Positions 1-8,553 of a stretch of DNA of 34,307 nt are shown piece after piece. Source of the stretch: an uncultured Pelagibacteraceae bacterium (GTDB lineage Bacteria; Pseudomonadota; Alphaproteobacteria; Pelagibacterales; Pelagibacteraceae); the NCBI GenBank assembly GCA_902592985.1, contig CACJGR010000011.1, positions 1 to 34,307 on the forward strand. Reading direction: 5' to 3'. A program made the translations under genes and the position numbers. How positions within the stretch are numbered: the first letter of the stretch is position 1; each line of letters opens with the position of its first letter. The notes under the pieces were generated by a model, which was given only the letters and a program-made list of their open reading frames with translations, was not told the origin of the DNA and searched no databases.

Positions 1-100
1 CTTTTTCTCCTCCGGAAGGTTTTTTAACATAATAAAAAAAAGGGCTATCGGGTTTGTTTTCAGGAACCAATCGTACTTTTACATGAGTTTTTTTTGCCAT
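1..100 (-). CDS. rpmG: 50S ribosomal protein L33, 3' end outside window
   Basis: Reverse-strand reading from the ATG at 100-98 gives MAKKTHVKVRLVPEN, then a Pro-Asp-Ser-Pro stretch and FFYYVKKPSGGEK before the window ends. The N-terminal pattern (MAK, a KVRLV strand, then FFYxxKK) fits bacterial L33, a small protein of the large ribosomal subunit. About 33 residues are visible and the rest lies off the left edge. The start is one base after the stop codon of the upstream MerR-type gene, so it is probably co-transcribed with that gene and ihfA. The Pro-containing loop looks slightly longer than in E. coli L33. Confidence 0.85.
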   Translation of the reverse strand, partial: MAKKTHVKVRLVPENKPDSPFFYYVKKPSGGEK

Positions 101-101
101 T

Positions 102-479
102 TTATTTTAATTTTTTTATTTGTTTTACTAAATTTGAAATATTTTTAAGTTTATTTTTAATCTTTATATTATTGACACTTATAGAATTATTTGTAAATTC
201 GTCAAGTTTTAATGATTTATCATTATTAAGTAGTTTTTTTACTCCATTTATAGTCATACCTTGCTCTTTTAATAGAAATTTAACTTTTTTTAAAATCTCA
301 ATTGAAGATTGATCATAATATCTTCTTTTTCCAGTTAAAATTTTTGGTCTAATTTGCTTAAACTCTTTTTCCCAAAATCTAATAGTATGAGTATTTAAAC
401 TTCCATTTTTTTTGTTTATGAGATTTAATAACTTTGCAACTTCACCTATTGTTTTATAAGCAGTATCATTTTTATTCAT
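102..479 (-). CDS. MerR-family transcriptional regulator
   Basis: A 125-residue protein with an N-terminal winged-helix HTH of MerR type. Residues about 10-20 (YKTIGEVAKLL) form the first helix, HTIRFWEKEF is the recognition segment, and RRYYD is the wing signature. Two helices (ILKKVKFLLKEQG, INGVKKLL) follow. The C-terminus is short, with no Cys cluster or effector domain visible, so the ligand is unknown. A MerR-like gene directly after ihfA is a recurring alphaproteobacterial arrangement, so this is probably the conserved member of the plsX-ihfA neighbourhood. Its start overlaps the end of ihfA by 8 bases, which suggests translational coupling. Confidence 0.85.
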   Translation of the reverse strand: MNKNDTAYKTIGEVAKLLNLINKKNGSLNTHTIRFWEKEFKQIRPKILTGKRRYYDQSSIEILKKVKFLLKEQGMTINGVKKLLNNDKSLKLDEFTNNSISVNNIKIKNKLKNISNLVKQIKKLK

Positions 480-774
480 CCTTAGTGGAATTTACTAGAT
501 CTTTAAATTCTTTGGAAGGCTTAAATAAAACAACATTTCTATCTGATATTACTTTATTTTCCTTAGTTAAAGGATTTCTGCCAATTCTTTTTTTTTTGCT
601 ACGAATTGAAAAAGTACCAAATTTAGAAATTTTAATTTTTTTATTTGTTTTTAAATTATCAATAATTGTATTAAGTACATCTTCTAATAAACTTTCAGAA
701 ATTTTTTTTGAAAAACCTATTTGCATATATATTGAATTTATTAAATCTTTTTTTGTTAAATTTATTCTTTTCAT
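472..774 (-). CDS. ihfA: Integration host factor alpha subunit (HU/IHF family)
   Basis: A 100-residue DNA-bending protein of the HU/IHF family. It has the N-terminal helix (LTKKDLINSIY), the core KISKFGTFSIR, the beta-arm tip GRNPLTKE and the C-terminal helix KPSKEFKDLV. The arm-tip proline is the residue that intercalates into DNA in this family. Position downstream of plsX and upstream of a MerR gene favours the IHF alpha subunit over HU or IHF beta. Its ATG overlaps the plsX stop codon in a TAATG junction at 772-776. In most alphaproteobacteria fabH lies between plsX and ihfA, and here it is absent. Confidence 0.88.
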   Translation of the reverse strand: MKRINLTKKDLINSIYMQIGFSKKISESLLEDVLNTIIDNLKTNKKIKISKFGTFSIRSKKKRIGRNPLTKENKVISDRNVVLFKPSKEFKDLVNSTKDE

Positions 775-1778
775 TAGTTAATTTTTTGTTTTATTTTCTG
801 TATTAAATTTCCATTTATAACTTTTTTACAAACACTTAATGAATTAGAAAAACCAATATAATCTGTACCGCCATGACTTTTTATTACAGGTGAATCTAAG
901 CCTAATAAAATAGCGCCATTATATAATCTTGGATCTAGTTTTTTTTTAAATTTTTTTAAACTATTAATAGCAATTAGTGAACCTAGTTTACCAAATACAG
1001 AACCTGTCATGGCTTGTTTAAGTTCACTCGTTATAAAATTCGCTGTACCTTCTGCAGTTTTTAAAGCGACATTGCCAGTGAATCCATCTACAACTATTAC
1101 ATTTACCTCTCCATCCATTAAATGATTTCCTTCAATAAATCCTTTAAATTCAAAATCTTCATTAACAATTTGATTTAATTTTTGGTAAGTTTCTTTAATA
1201 ATTTCGTTACCTTTAAGCTCTTCCGATCCAATATTTAATAAAGCTACTTTTGGTGTTTCTTGAGGAAATAAAGATTTAAATAATGATGAGCCCATTATAG
1301 CAAAATCAATTAAATTTTTATCACTACATTCGATATTTGCACCTAAATCTAAAACTACACTCATACCTTTTTTGGTTGGCCATAAGCCTGACAAAGCGGG
1401 TTTATCTATATTTTCAATCATTTTAAGATTTAATTTTGCAATAACAAATAAAGCACCAGTGTTTCCAGCAGAAATTATAACATCTGCTTTTTTGTTCCTT
1501 ACACTGTCAATAGCCATCCACATGCTAGTATTTTTGCCTCTTTTTGCAGCTGTTAAAGGAGTATCTGTGTTTTCAACAATTTCACTTGTATGAATAATTT
1601 CATAGTTATCTTTGCCCAATTTATTTAAAATAAATTTGTTTATTTTTTCTTGATCTCCAAAAATTTTGTAAAATATACTATTATCTTTTTTATGATGATG
1701 AATTATCCCATCAATTATTTTTTTTGGTGCTCCATCACCACCCATTGCATCAACAGCAATTGTTAATGTATTTTTCAT
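774..1778 (-). CDS. plsX: Phosphate acyltransferase PlsX
   Basis: A 334-residue protein starting TIAVDAMGGDGAPKKIIDG, the PlsX hallmark. It contains AKRGKNTSMWMAIDSV, ADVIISAGNTGALFV and DGFTGNVALKTAEGTA. PlsX converts acyl-ACP and phosphate to acyl-phosphate at the inner face of the membrane, the first step of the PlsX/PlsY phospholipid route. Length is normal for the family. It lies 40 bases downstream of rpmF and is coupled to ihfA by a one-base overlap. Confidence 0.96.
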   Translation of the reverse strand: MKNTLTIAVDAMGGDGAPKKIIDGIIHHHKKDNSIFYKIFGDQEKINKFILNKLGKDNYEIIHTSEIVENTDTPLTAAKRGKNTSMWMAIDSVRNKKADVIISAGNTGALFVIAKLNLKMIENIDKPALSGLWPTKKGMSVVLDLGANIECSDKNLIDFAIMGSSLFKSLFPQETPKVALLNIGSEELKGNEIIKETYQKLNQIVNEDFEFKGFIEGNHLMDGEVNVIVVDGFTGNVALKTAEGTANFITSELKQAMTGSVFGKLGSLIAINSLKKFKKKLDPRLYNGAILLGLDSPVIKSHGGTDYIGFSNSLSVCKKVINGNLIQKIKQKIN

Positions 1779-1818
1779 TTAATTAACTATAGCAGTTCTT
1801 AATAATTTTAATGAGTTA

Positions 1819-1998
1819 TTATTCCTTAGGATCTAAGACTTGTCTACCCTTGTACATGCCTGTTTTTAGATCTAAATGATGGGATAATCTATATTCTCCA
1901 GATTTCTTATCTTCAATAATGTTTTTTGAAGAGAATTTAATATGAGACCTCCTTTTGCCAGATCTTGATGGTGATGTTTTACGTTTTGGTACAGCCAT
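1819..1998 (-). CDS. rpmF: 50S ribosomal protein L32
   Basis: A 59-residue ORF starting [19 protein letters not shown] and ending near GRQVLDPKE, which matches L32 of the large ribosomal subunit. The L32 signature is the N-terminal AVPKRKxSxSR(x)GKRRSH. The region ends in [16 protein letters not shown]. No zinc-ligand cysteines are present, as in other Cys-free L32 proteins. It begins two bases after the stop of the ubiquinol-cytochrome c chaperone gene and precedes plsX, the usual rpmF-plsX linkage. A YceD (DUF177) gene, often just upstream of rpmF, is not present. Confidence 0.95.
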   Translation of the reverse strand: MAVPKRKTSPSRSGKRRSHIKFSSKNIIEDKKSGEYRLSHHLDLKTGMYKGRQVLDPKE

Positions 1999-2000
1999 AA

Positions 2001-2474
2001 TTAAAATTTATCTTTACCTACACCTTTTATATAAAAATTTAAAGTATTATTTGATAAATTAATTATATAATTATCAAAATAATTAATCAAATTTGACGTT
2101 TTTCTATCAATGTTAAGAAAATCAGACAGGACTTTGCATTTATGTGAATCAGATACAGTTTCCCAATTATTAACCTGCTCCAAAATCGAGTGAAATATAT
2201 TTAGATAATTTTTCATTTTTTTATTAATAGTTGCATCTCCATAGCCCATTTCTCTAACACTAAACTCAAGATATTTAAAAATTTGATCGTAGATTTCTTG
2301 AAGAACTTTCTTTTTATTATTCTTTTTAAAAACCTTTAAAAAGAAGGCAAAATGAAACAAAAAGAAAATAAGTCTATCAGAAAAAGTATCCTGCTTGGAA
2401 AAATTCTTATATAAATCTTTATTTCTAGTTAAATTGACTAAATTATTGTAAATATTTATATACTTATTGTTCAT
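2001..2474 (-). CDS. Ubiquinol-cytochrome c chaperone-family protein
   Basis: About 157 residues. The pattern of [20 protein letters not shown] followed by [17 protein letters not shown], then [15 protein letters not shown] matches the alphaproteobacterial ubiquinol-cytochrome c chaperone family (CBP3-like), linked to cytochrome bc1 assembly. The chosen ATG (2474-2472) has its complement in the ATG of the divergent bamE gene, so both starts share one CATG. A TTG at 2480 is a possible alternative and adds two residues. No Shine-Dalgarno motif precedes either start. Gene order with bamE on one side and rpmF-plsX on the other agrees with the usual alphaproteobacterial layout. The biochemical role is inferred from family membership. 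Confidence 0.8.
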   Translation of the reverse strand: MNNKYINIYNNLVNLTRNKDLYKNFSKQDTFSDRLIFFLFHFAFFLKVFKKNNKKKVLQEIYDQIFKYLEFSVREMGYGDATINKKMKNYLNIFHSILEQVNNWETVSDSHKCKVLSDFLNIDRKTSNLINYFDNYIINLSNNTLNFYIKGVGKDKF

Positions 2475-2480
2475 GAACAA
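2467..2480. promoter_or_regulatory. 14-bp perfect palindrome over two divergent start codons
   Basis: TTGTTCATGAACAA reads identically on both strands. Its central CATG supplies the ATG of bamE on the plus strand and the ATG of the ubiquinol-cytochrome c chaperone gene on the minus strand. Each gene's promoter would therefore have to lie inside the other's coding sequence. Whether the palindrome is also a protein-binding site is not known. Confidence 0.6.
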
Positions 2481-2931
2481 AATTTATTTTATTATTATAT
2501 TTTTATTTATTTCAAATTGCTCACTTAATAAAGCAATAAAACACCATGGTGTTAATTTATTAGAAAAAAAACAAGAAAAGTTGGTTTTGAAAGCCACAAA
2601 TAAAAATGATATCATTAAAATGCTTGGTCCACCATCTACAAAAAGCACTTTTGATAATGATGTTTGGATTTATATTGAAAGAAAAACAACAACCAAAAAA
2701 TTATTTAAACTTTCTAGACAAAAAGTATTAGTAAATAACGTGTTAGTTCTAGAAATTGATAACTATGGTTTATTGGTTAAAAAAGAGTTTTATGATATAG
2801 AAAAAATGAATGATTTAGATTTTTCAAAAAAAACAACGGAAACTATTCTTGGAAAAAAATCATTTGTCTATGATTTTTTAAGTAGTATGAGGCAAAAACT
2901 GAATGACCCTCTTGGAAAAAGAAAAAAATAA
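2473..2931 (+). CDS. bamE: Outer membrane assembly lipoprotein BamE/SmpA-OmlA
   Basis: A 152-residue small lipoprotein. The N-terminus [16 protein letters not shown] is a short hydrophobic signal peptide ending in a lipobox-like Cys at residue 16, with an unusual Asn just before the Cys. Next come KNDIIKMLGPPSTKSTF and DVWIYIERK, the SmpA/OmlA core (helix, GxP turn, then an aromatic strand). Family members belong to the BAM complex that inserts outer-membrane beta-barrels. ATG 2473-2475 is used; an in-frame TTG at 2467 is less likely. The gene diverges from the cytochrome c chaperone gene with overlapping start codons and stops one base before the convergent hppA stop codon. Confidence 0.85.
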   Translation: MNKIYFIIIFLFISNCSLNKAIKHHGVNLLEKKQEKLVLKATNKNDIIKMLGPPSTKSTFDNDVWIYIERKTTTKKLFKLSRQKVLVNNVLVLEIDNYGLLVKKEFYDIEKMNDLDFSKKTTETILGKKSFVYDFLSSMRQKLNDPLGKRKK

Positions 2932-2932
2932 A

Positions 2933-5038
2933 TTATCCAGCAATTACTGCTAGTAATAATAGAGCTACAATATTCGTAATCTTGATCATTGGATTTACTG
3001 CAGGACCTGCTGTATCTTTATAGGGATCACCAACAGTATCGCCAGTAACAGCGGCTTTATGTGCTTCTGATCCTTTTCCTCCATATTTACCATCTTCAAT
3101 GTATTTTTTGGCATTGTCCCATGCACCACCACCGGCTGTCATTGAAATTGCAACAAACAGTCCCGTAATGATGACACCAAGTAACATAGCACCAACTGAG
3201 GATAATGCTGCAACTTGACCTCCTATAGAAAAAATAATCAAATATAAAAAAATTGGAGATAATACTGGCAATAGTGAAGGTACAATCATTTCTTTAATAG
3301 CTGCTTTTGTTAACAAGTCAACCAGTTTACCATAGTCTGGTTTTGCTTTACGTTTCATTATTCCAGGAATTTTTTTAAATTGTCTTCTTACTTCTATAAC
3401 AACAGCTCCACCTGCTCTACCAACAGCTTGCATACCCATAGAACCAAACAAATATGGAAGCATGCCACCAACAAGTAAACCCACAACAACAAAAGGATTT
3501 GAAAGATCAAAAGAAACTGTTACATTTTCTAGATTTGACCCTGGCATTTGAGAAAAAAATTTTATATCTTCGGTATAAGCTGCAAATAATACTAAGGCAC
3601 CTAAACCAGCTGAACCTATAGCATAGCCTTTTGTTACAGCTTTAGTGGTATTCCCTACAGCATCTAAGGCATCTGTAGTTTTTCTTACACTTTTTGGAAG
3701 ATTTGACATTTCGGCTATACCACCAGCATTATCTGTAACAGGTCCATATGCGTCTAAAGCAACAACCATTCCAGCTAATGCTAACATTGTTGTAACAGCT
3801 ATAGCTATTCCATAAAGACCAGCTATTGAATTGGTAAAAAGTATACCTGCTACAATTATTAGTGCAGGTACTGCTGTTGCTTCCATAGAAACTGCAAGAC
3901 CTTGAATAACATTTGTTCCATGTCCAGTTGTTGATGAAGAAGCTACACTTTGTACTGGTCTATAACTTGTTCCAGTATAATACTCTGTAATCCAAATTAT
4001 TAAACCTGTAATTACTAAACCAATAATTCCACAATAATATAGACTCATGCCATTAAAATTTTTATCATTTACTGTATAAATTGAATCAAGACCAATTACC
4101 AAATCAGTTACTGGATACAAAATTGCTAAAGATGTAATAGCTGTAACAATAAATCCTTTATATAAAGCTGCCATAATATTTTTTGATTTACCAAGAGTAA
4201 CAAAAAATGTTCCGAAAATTGATGTAAGAACACACGCTCCACCAATTGATAATGGGTAAATCATCATATTAATGTCACCATGAAAGAAAATTGAAGAAAG
4301 TACCATTGTAGCTACTATTGTAACAGCATAGGTTTCAAATAAGTCTGCTGCCATACCTGCACAATCGCCAACATTATCACCAACATTATCAGCTATGACT
4401 GCTGGATTTCTTGGATCATCTTCTGGAATTCCCGCTTCTACTTTACCAACTAAATCGGCACCAACATCAGCTCCTTTTGTAAAAATACCTCCACCTAATC
4501 TTGCAAAAATAGAAATTAAAGATGCTCCAAAACCTAATGCTATTAGGGCGTTAATTAATTCACGCTCTTCAACATTAGCTTTTAATAAAAAAAAATAATA
4601 AACAGAAATAGATAAAAGTGCTAAACCAGCAACTAACATTCCAGTAACCGCTCCTGATTTAAATGCTATTGATAAACCCTGCGATAAACCTTTTCTCGAT
4701 GCCTCTGCAGTTCTCACATTTGCTTGAACCGAAACAAGCATACCAACATACCCAGCAATACCTGAAAGAGTAGCTCCTATTAAATATCCAAGACCAACTA
4801 AAATACTAAACGCATAACTGATAATTGCCAATACAACAACACCAACTATAGCAATTGTTTTGTACTGTCTGTTCAAATAGGCTTTTGCCCCTACTTGAAT
4901 AGCAGATGCAATTTCTTGCATTTTTGGATTGCCTGGACTTGAACTTAAAATATGTTTGCCAGTGAAATAACCATATACCAATGAGAGAATGCCTGCTAAA
5001 ATTGTGTAAGTTAAAATAGTTTCTACTGATAAATTCAT
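2933..5038 (-). CDS. hppA: Membrane-bound proton-translocating pyrophosphatase
   Basis: A 701-residue multi-pass membrane protein. It contains the pyrophosphate site [20 protein letters not shown] (residues about 189-208), the Asp-rich [32 protein letters not shown] and the C-terminal [15 protein letters not shown]. It hydrolyses PPi to pump H+ across the inner membrane. Residues [10 protein letters not shown] carry Lys466 and Thr469, the signature known for K+-independent enzymes (K+-dependent ones have Ala and Gly). Start ATG 5038 has a clear AGGA four bases upstream. It lies 82 bases downstream of thiL on the same strand and converges with bamE. Confidence 0.97.
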   Translation of the reverse strand: MNLSVETILTYTILAGILSLVYGYFTGKHILSSSPGNPKMQEIASAIQVGAKAYLNRQYKTIAIVGVVVLAIISYAFSILVGLGYLIGATLSGIAGYVGMLVSVQANVRTAEASRKGLSQGLSIAFKSGAVTGMLVAGLALLSISVYYFFLLKANVEERELINALIALGFGASLISIFARLGGGIFTKGADVGADLVGKVEAGIPEDDPRNPAVIADNVGDNVGDCAGMAADLFETYAVTIVATMVLSSIFFHGDINMMIYPLSIGGACVLTSIFGTFFVTLGKSKNIMAALYKGFIVTAITSLAILYPVTDLVIGLDSIYTVNDKNFNGMSLYYCGIIGLVITGLIIWITEYYTGTSYRPVQSVASSSTTGHGTNVIQGLAVSMEATAVPALIIVAGILFTNSIAGLYGIAIAVTTMLALAGMVVALDAYGPVTDNAGGIAEMSNLPKSVRKTTDALDAVGNTTKAVTKGYAIGSAGLGALVLFAAYTEDIKFFSQMPGSNLENVTVSFDLSNPFVVVGLLVGGMLPYLFGSMGMQAVGRAGGAVVIEVRRQFKKIPGIMKRKAKPDYGKLVDLLTKAAIKEMIVPSLLPVLSPIFLYLIIFSIGGQVAALSSVGAMLLGVIITGLFVAISMTAGGGAWDNAKKYIEDGKYGGKGSEAHKAAVTGDTVGDPYKDTAGPAVNPMIKITNIVALLLLAVIAG

Positions 5039-5120
5039 AAATTCCTAAATTATTAGTTGTTAAATTTTAATATTTAAAAGGCGGACATTACAAAAAAAAG
5101 GACAAAAGGCAATATATAAC
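5039..5120 (-). promoter_or_regulatory. hppA leader with Shine-Dalgarno
   Basis: An 82-base gap between thiL and hppA, one of the longest in this compact window. Read on the minus strand it holds an AT-rich tract (TTATATATT near the thiL end) that could serve as a -10 region, an eight-T run, and AGGAATTTATG at the hppA start. The AGGA is a good ribosome-binding site where most genes here have none. No hairpin was found, so whether thiL transcription stops here is undecided. Confidence 0.45.
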
Positions 5121-6083
5121 TTAGTCAAATGTATGAATGTACCCCTTATCATTTATTTTAATTTGGTAGCCGTTTTTATCTATAATTGAGGATTTGTGCC
5201 TACTATTTAGTATTTTGCCTATTCGGGTAATTTTTATCTTTTTAGTATATGAAATTCTATTTAAGAAGTTTCTGTTTTTAATATTAGAAGTAAATAATAT
5301 TTGATAATCATCACCATTAGATATCAAGTTTTTTTTAAGCAAATTTTTTATATTTAGGACTGAATTTAAATTTTTAGATACAGGTATTTTATCAAAAAAT
5401 AATCTATAAGAATTTTTTTGTTTATTGGTTAATTTTTCTAAATCACTAATTAAACCATCAGATAAATCTATTGATGAAGTAGCAAATTTATTAAGTTGAT
5501 CAATTAAGTTGTATTTAATTTCGGGTTTATAATACTGGTTGATAAAATATGTAGATAGTTTTTTATTTATTTTAATCTTATTTTTTAAAACCATAAGTCC
5601 AATAAAACTATCACCTAAATTTCCAGTAACATATATATCGTCGTTAATTTTTGATCTATTCCTGTATATAATTTTATTAGAGAAACCAATTGAGATAATG
5701 GTAAAACTTAACTTGTTTGAATAAACAGTATCGCCTCCACCTAAAACTATATTATATTTTTTTTGTTCTTGTTTAAGTGATGTACTAATCTTTTTTAAAT
5801 TAGTTTTACTAAAAGTTTTATTATTACCAGCTCCTGATAAAAAATAATATTTAGGTTTGACACCTTTACAAATTAAGTCTGAAATAGAAGATCTAATTAT
5901 TTTTTTGATAACTAGTTCTGGATTTTTAAAATTAAAAAAATGATTTTTTTCAACATATGTATCAACTGAGACAACCAATTTTCTATTTTTATCAAAAAAA
6001 ACATCATCATTTAAATTTAATGAACCTTTATTTATATTTGAAAGATTGGAAAAATATTTTTTAATTAATTCAAATTCATGCAT
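5121..6083 (-). CDS. thiL: Thiamine-monophosphate kinase
   Basis: A 320-residue kinase of the PurM-like ThiL family, which phosphorylates thiamine monophosphate to thiamine diphosphate. Visible motifs are LNLNDDVFF near the N-terminus (metal and ATP-binding Asp pair), SVDTYVEKNHFF, SDLICKGVKPKYYFLS, NIVLGGGDTVYSNKL, DIYVTGNLGDSFIGL, SSIDLSDGLISDLEKL and ISNGDDYQILF. Length is usual for the family. The start overlaps nusB by eight bases. The pairing nusB-thiL at the end of a riboflavin cluster is a standard proteobacterial arrangement. Confidence 0.95.
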   Translation of the reverse strand: MHEFELIKKYFSNLSNINKGSLNLNDDVFFDKNRKLVVSVDTYVEKNHFFNFKNPELVIKKIIRSSISDLICKGVKPKYYFLSGAGNNKTFSKTNLKKISTSLKQEQKKYNIVLGGGDTVYSNKLSFTIISIGFSNKIIYRNRSKINDDIYVTGNLGDSFIGLMVLKNKIKINKKLSTYFINQYYKPEIKYNLIDQLNKFATSSIDLSDGLISDLEKLTNKQKNSYRLFFDKIPVSKNLNSVLNIKNLLKKNLISNGDDYQILFTSNIKNRNFLNRISYTKKIKITRIGKILNSRHKSSIIDKNGYQIKINDKGYIHTFD

Positions 6084-6480
6084 TAGTACTTCTAATTTTT
6101 CTTGAAATTTTATCTAATAAAGCATTTAAATATCTGGTTTGAGATTCATTTAAAAAGAAATTTGATGCATTCAAATATTCTTTTATAATAATTTTAGAAG
6201 AAGTTTTTGGTTTATATAATAATTCAAATATAGCACTTTTAATAATAACCTGAAAAACTTTATCTAAATTTTTTAAATTTATATCAAAGTTAAGATGATT
6301 TTTTATTTCATCATTAATGACATCGTCTCTTTCTATAGTTCCATTAACTACATCTTTAATAAACTTTTTAAATCTATGTTTTGGAAATGATAAATTTTCA
6401 TCTTGATTAAAAAAATTACCGTATAGTTTTTGAACTATAATAACTCTTGGATTTGTTTTAGAATCGATTTGCGCTTTCAT
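6076..6480 (-). CDS. nusB: Transcription antitermination factor NusB
   Basis: A 134-residue all-helical protein. The N-terminal helix RVIIVQKLYGNFF and the C-terminal KIIIKEYLNASNFF... RYLNALLDKISRKIR match NusB, which joins NusE (S10) and boxA RNA in the antitermination complex for rRNA operons. The motif VIIKSAIFELLYKP corresponds to the RAILRxAxYEL segment of NusB. It overlaps ribH by four bases (ATGA type) and thiL by eight bases, so the three are probably translated in a coupled way. Confidence 0.9.
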   Translation of the reverse strand: MKAQIDSKTNPRVIIVQKLYGNFFNQDENLSFPKHRFKKFIKDVVNGTIERDDVINDEIKNHLNFDINLKNLDKVFQVIIKSAIFELLYKPKTSSKIIIKEYLNASNFFLNESQTRYLNALLDKISRKIRSTNA

Positions 6481-6872
6481 TGCTTAAATTTTTCTAAAAC
6501 TTTAAGAACAGCAAAAGCAGCTTCACTACCTTTAGTTTTTGATCTTTTTAAAGCTTGTTTTGTATTTAAACATGTGATTATTCCATTACCTATTGGTTTT
6601 TTTCTTTCAAAAGACAATTTCATAATAGCATCAGTAGTTGCTTTGGAGATAAAATTAAAATGAGGTGTTTCACCTTTAATTACACATGCCAGAGCAATAA
6701 AGCCGTCATATTTGTGAATATTTTTAGAAATTATGACTGGTATTTCAAAAGCTCCAGGCACTCTAATAATTTTATATTTAACTCCACCAAGTAAAGTTTT
6801 AGCATCTTTTTCTAAATTGTTAGAAATAACTTCGTAGTAGTCAGCACTAACAATCAATATTTTATAACTCAT
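6477..6872 (-). CDS. ribH: 6,7-dimethyl-8-ribityllumazine synthase
   Basis: A 131-residue lumazine synthase that condenses 3,4-dihydroxy-2-butanone 4-phosphate with the ribityl-aminopyrimidine. Motifs seen are VPGAFEIPVII (substrate loop), ALACVIKGETPHFNFIS (with the catalytic-type His of the GxTxHF motif), and KPIGNGIITCLNTKQAL. It is slightly shorter than the common 150 or so residues, mainly at the ends. The start overlaps ribBA by four bases and the stop overlaps nusB by four bases, so it sits in a tightly coupled riboflavin operon. Confidence 0.95.
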   Translation of the reverse strand: MSYKILIVSADYYEVISNNLEKDAKTLLGGVKYKIIRVPGAFEIPVIISKNIHKYDGFIALACVIKGETPHFNFISKATTDAIMKLSFERKKPIGNGIITCLNTKQALKRSKTKGSEAAFAVLKVLEKFKQ

Positions 6873-7972
6873 TTAATTATTTCTTGTTTTGTAATCTTAA
6901 TTCCATAACCTTCTAAACCAACAACTTTCTTTTTAGATCTTGTTACCAATATCATATTTTTTATATTTAATGCTTTAATAATTTGAGCTCCAATACCATA
7001 ATTTTTAATAAGTTTATCTTGTCCTTTTTTATAAAATTTGTTCCTCTTGTAGTCTCTAAGTGTTTGTGAAACTGACTTAAGATTTGTGTCTCTAATAAAG
7101 ATTAAAACACATTCTTTATGATTTTTAAAATGTTTTAAAGTTCTATTGAATGAATTTGGAAGTTTTTGTCCCATTAAATAATTTTGAACTATATTTGAAG
7201 AAACAACTCTTACTCTAGGGTTTTTATTTTTTTTTAAATCACCCTTAATTAAAGCAAAATTTTCCGAACCATCTAAAAGATTTTCAAAAATATTAATTTG
7301 GTATTTTTGATTTTTAATAAAAATTTTTTCAGATTTCTTAAATTTAATTAATTTTTCTATTTTAAGTCTATAAGCAATTAAATCATCTATTTTTCCAATT
7401 TTTAATTTATGTTTTTTGGCAAATTTAAATAATTCTTTACCTTTAGCCATAACGCCTTTATCATTCATAATTTCACATATAGCTGCAGAAGGATTTTTGT
7501 TGGCTAGTCTAGAAATGTCTACAGATGCTTCCGTGTGGCCAGCTCTAACTAAGACGCCACCCTCTTTAGAAATAATAGGGAATATATGTCCTGGTGAAAT
7601 GATTTCATTTTTTTTCACATTAGCTTTAATTGCAGTTTTGATTGTTACCGATCTGTCTCTTGCAGAAATTCCAGTAGTAACACCTTTTCGTGCTTCAATC
7701 GATACTGTAAATGCTGTTTGGTTGCGCGATTTATTAACAGGTGACATTAATGATAAATTAAGTTTTTTTGCCTGCTTATTAGTTAGAGATAAACAAATTA
7801 AACCACGACCATACTTGGCCATAAAATTTATATTTTTTTGAGAAACATTTGATGCTGGAATAACAAGATCGCCTTCATTTTCTCTATTTTCATCGTCAAC
7901 AAGTATGTACATCGCTCCTCTTTTAGCTGCATTAATAATGTTTTCTACAGAAGTAAATTTTTTATTTTTCAT
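6869..7972 (-). CDS. ribBA: DHBP synthase with degenerate RibA-like C-terminal domain
   Basis: 367 residues. The N-terminal ~200 are a typical 3,4-dihydroxy-2-butanone-4-phosphate synthase: ILVDDENRENEGDLVIPA, FTVSIEARKGVTTGISARDR, ISPGHIFPI, RAGHTEASVDISRLA. The C-terminal part from about 205 resembles GTP cyclohydrolase II in its end (TLRDYKRNKFYKKG, NYGIGAQIIKAL, LEGYGI). It lacks the zinc-binding Cys cluster (C...CDC) of active RibA: the matching stretch VRVVSSNIVQNYLMG has no Cys. This resembles the RibBX-type hybrids described in Proteobacteria. RibB activity is well supported, but GTP cyclohydrolase II activity probably needs another gene. It overlaps ribE by 11 bases. Confidence 0.9.
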   Translation of the reverse strand: MKNKKFTSVENIINAAKRGAMYILVDDENRENEGDLVIPASNVSQKNINFMAKYGRGLICLSLTNKQAKKLNLSLMSPVNKSRNQTAFTVSIEARKGVTTGISARDRSVTIKTAIKANVKKNEIISPGHIFPIISKEGGVLVRAGHTEASVDISRLANKNPSAAICEIMNDKGVMAKGKELFKFAKKHKLKIGKIDDLIAYRLKIEKLIKFKKSEKIFIKNQKYQINIFENLLDGSENFALIKGDLKKNKNPRVRVVSSNIVQNYLMGQKLPNSFNRTLKHFKNHKECVLIFIRDTNLKSVSQTLRDYKRNKFYKKGQDKLIKNYGIGAQIIKALNIKNMILVTRSKKKVVGLEGYGIKITKQEIIK

Positions 7973-8552
7973 TTAGATATTTTTTTACGTATTTGGAAAG
8001 AATATCAATTTCTATATTGACTAAATCATTCTTTTTAAGTTCAGAAAAATTAGTAAGTTTTAAAGTATGAGGAATAATCCAAGTTTGAAAACCTTTTTTA
8101 GTTTTTTTAGATATAGTAAGTGATATTCCGTTTATCGATATTGAAGCTTTTTCAACTAAATTTGTTTTTTCTTTTTGTTTTAATGTAAAATCGAATAAAT
8201 ATGATTTATCAATTTTTTTTATGGAAAAAACTTTAGCTGTGGAATCAACATGACCTTGGCATAAATGTCCTGATATGTTTTTACCGTATTTGAGAGGCAA
8301 TTCCAAATTAACATAGTTTCCTACAATAATATTTTTAAATTTAGATCTTTTTATAGTTTCATTTGATAAATAAAATTCCATTAAATTATTTTTAATACTA
8401 ATTAACGTTAAACAAACACCATCACAAGAAATAGAAATACCAATATCTTTTTTTTTAACTTTTAAATTAGATTTTAAAAAAAGATTAATCCCATTCTTTC
8501 TTTTAGTTATTTTTTTAACTAACCCTTGTTTAAAAATTATTCCATTAAACAT
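7962..8552 (-). CDS. ribE: Riboflavin synthase alpha subunit
   Basis: A 196-residue protein with two lumazine-binding barrel repeats. The start MFNGIIFKQGLVKKI corresponds to the family's MFTGIVE. Motifs GISISCDGVCLTLISI in the first half and KASISINGISLTISK in the second are the paired substrate-binding repeats, and SGHLCQGHVDSTAKV bridges them. The enzyme dismutates two lumazine molecules to riboflavin. Its start is one base from the ribD stop, so it is in the same operon. The name ribE follows E. coli synthase usage; some annotations call it ribC. Confidence 0.95.
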   Translation of the reverse strand: MFNGIIFKQGLVKKITKRKNGINLFLKSNLKVKKKDIGISISCDGVCLTLISIKNNLMEFYLSNETIKRSKFKNIIVGNYVNLELPLKYGKNISGHLCQGHVDSTAKVFSIKKIDKSYLFDFTLKQKEKTNLVEKASISINGISLTISKKTKKGFQTWIIPHTLKLTNFSELKKNDLVNIEIDILSKYVKKYLNEK

Positions 8553-8553
8553 T

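Noticed and set aside
434..781. A 115-residue plus-strand open frame over ihfA
   Set aside because: It mirrors ihfA, which has clear family motifs, and its hydrophobic look comes from antisense Lys codons.
5039..5120. Possible terminator after thiL, given the T run
   Set aside because: No stem with matching arms precedes the T run. The GGAC/AAAAGGC similarities are direct, not inverted.
7416..7841. A 141-residue open frame on the plus strand inside ribBA
   Set aside because: It is antisense to the well-conserved DHBP synthase domain and shows no recognisable domain or ribosome-binding site.
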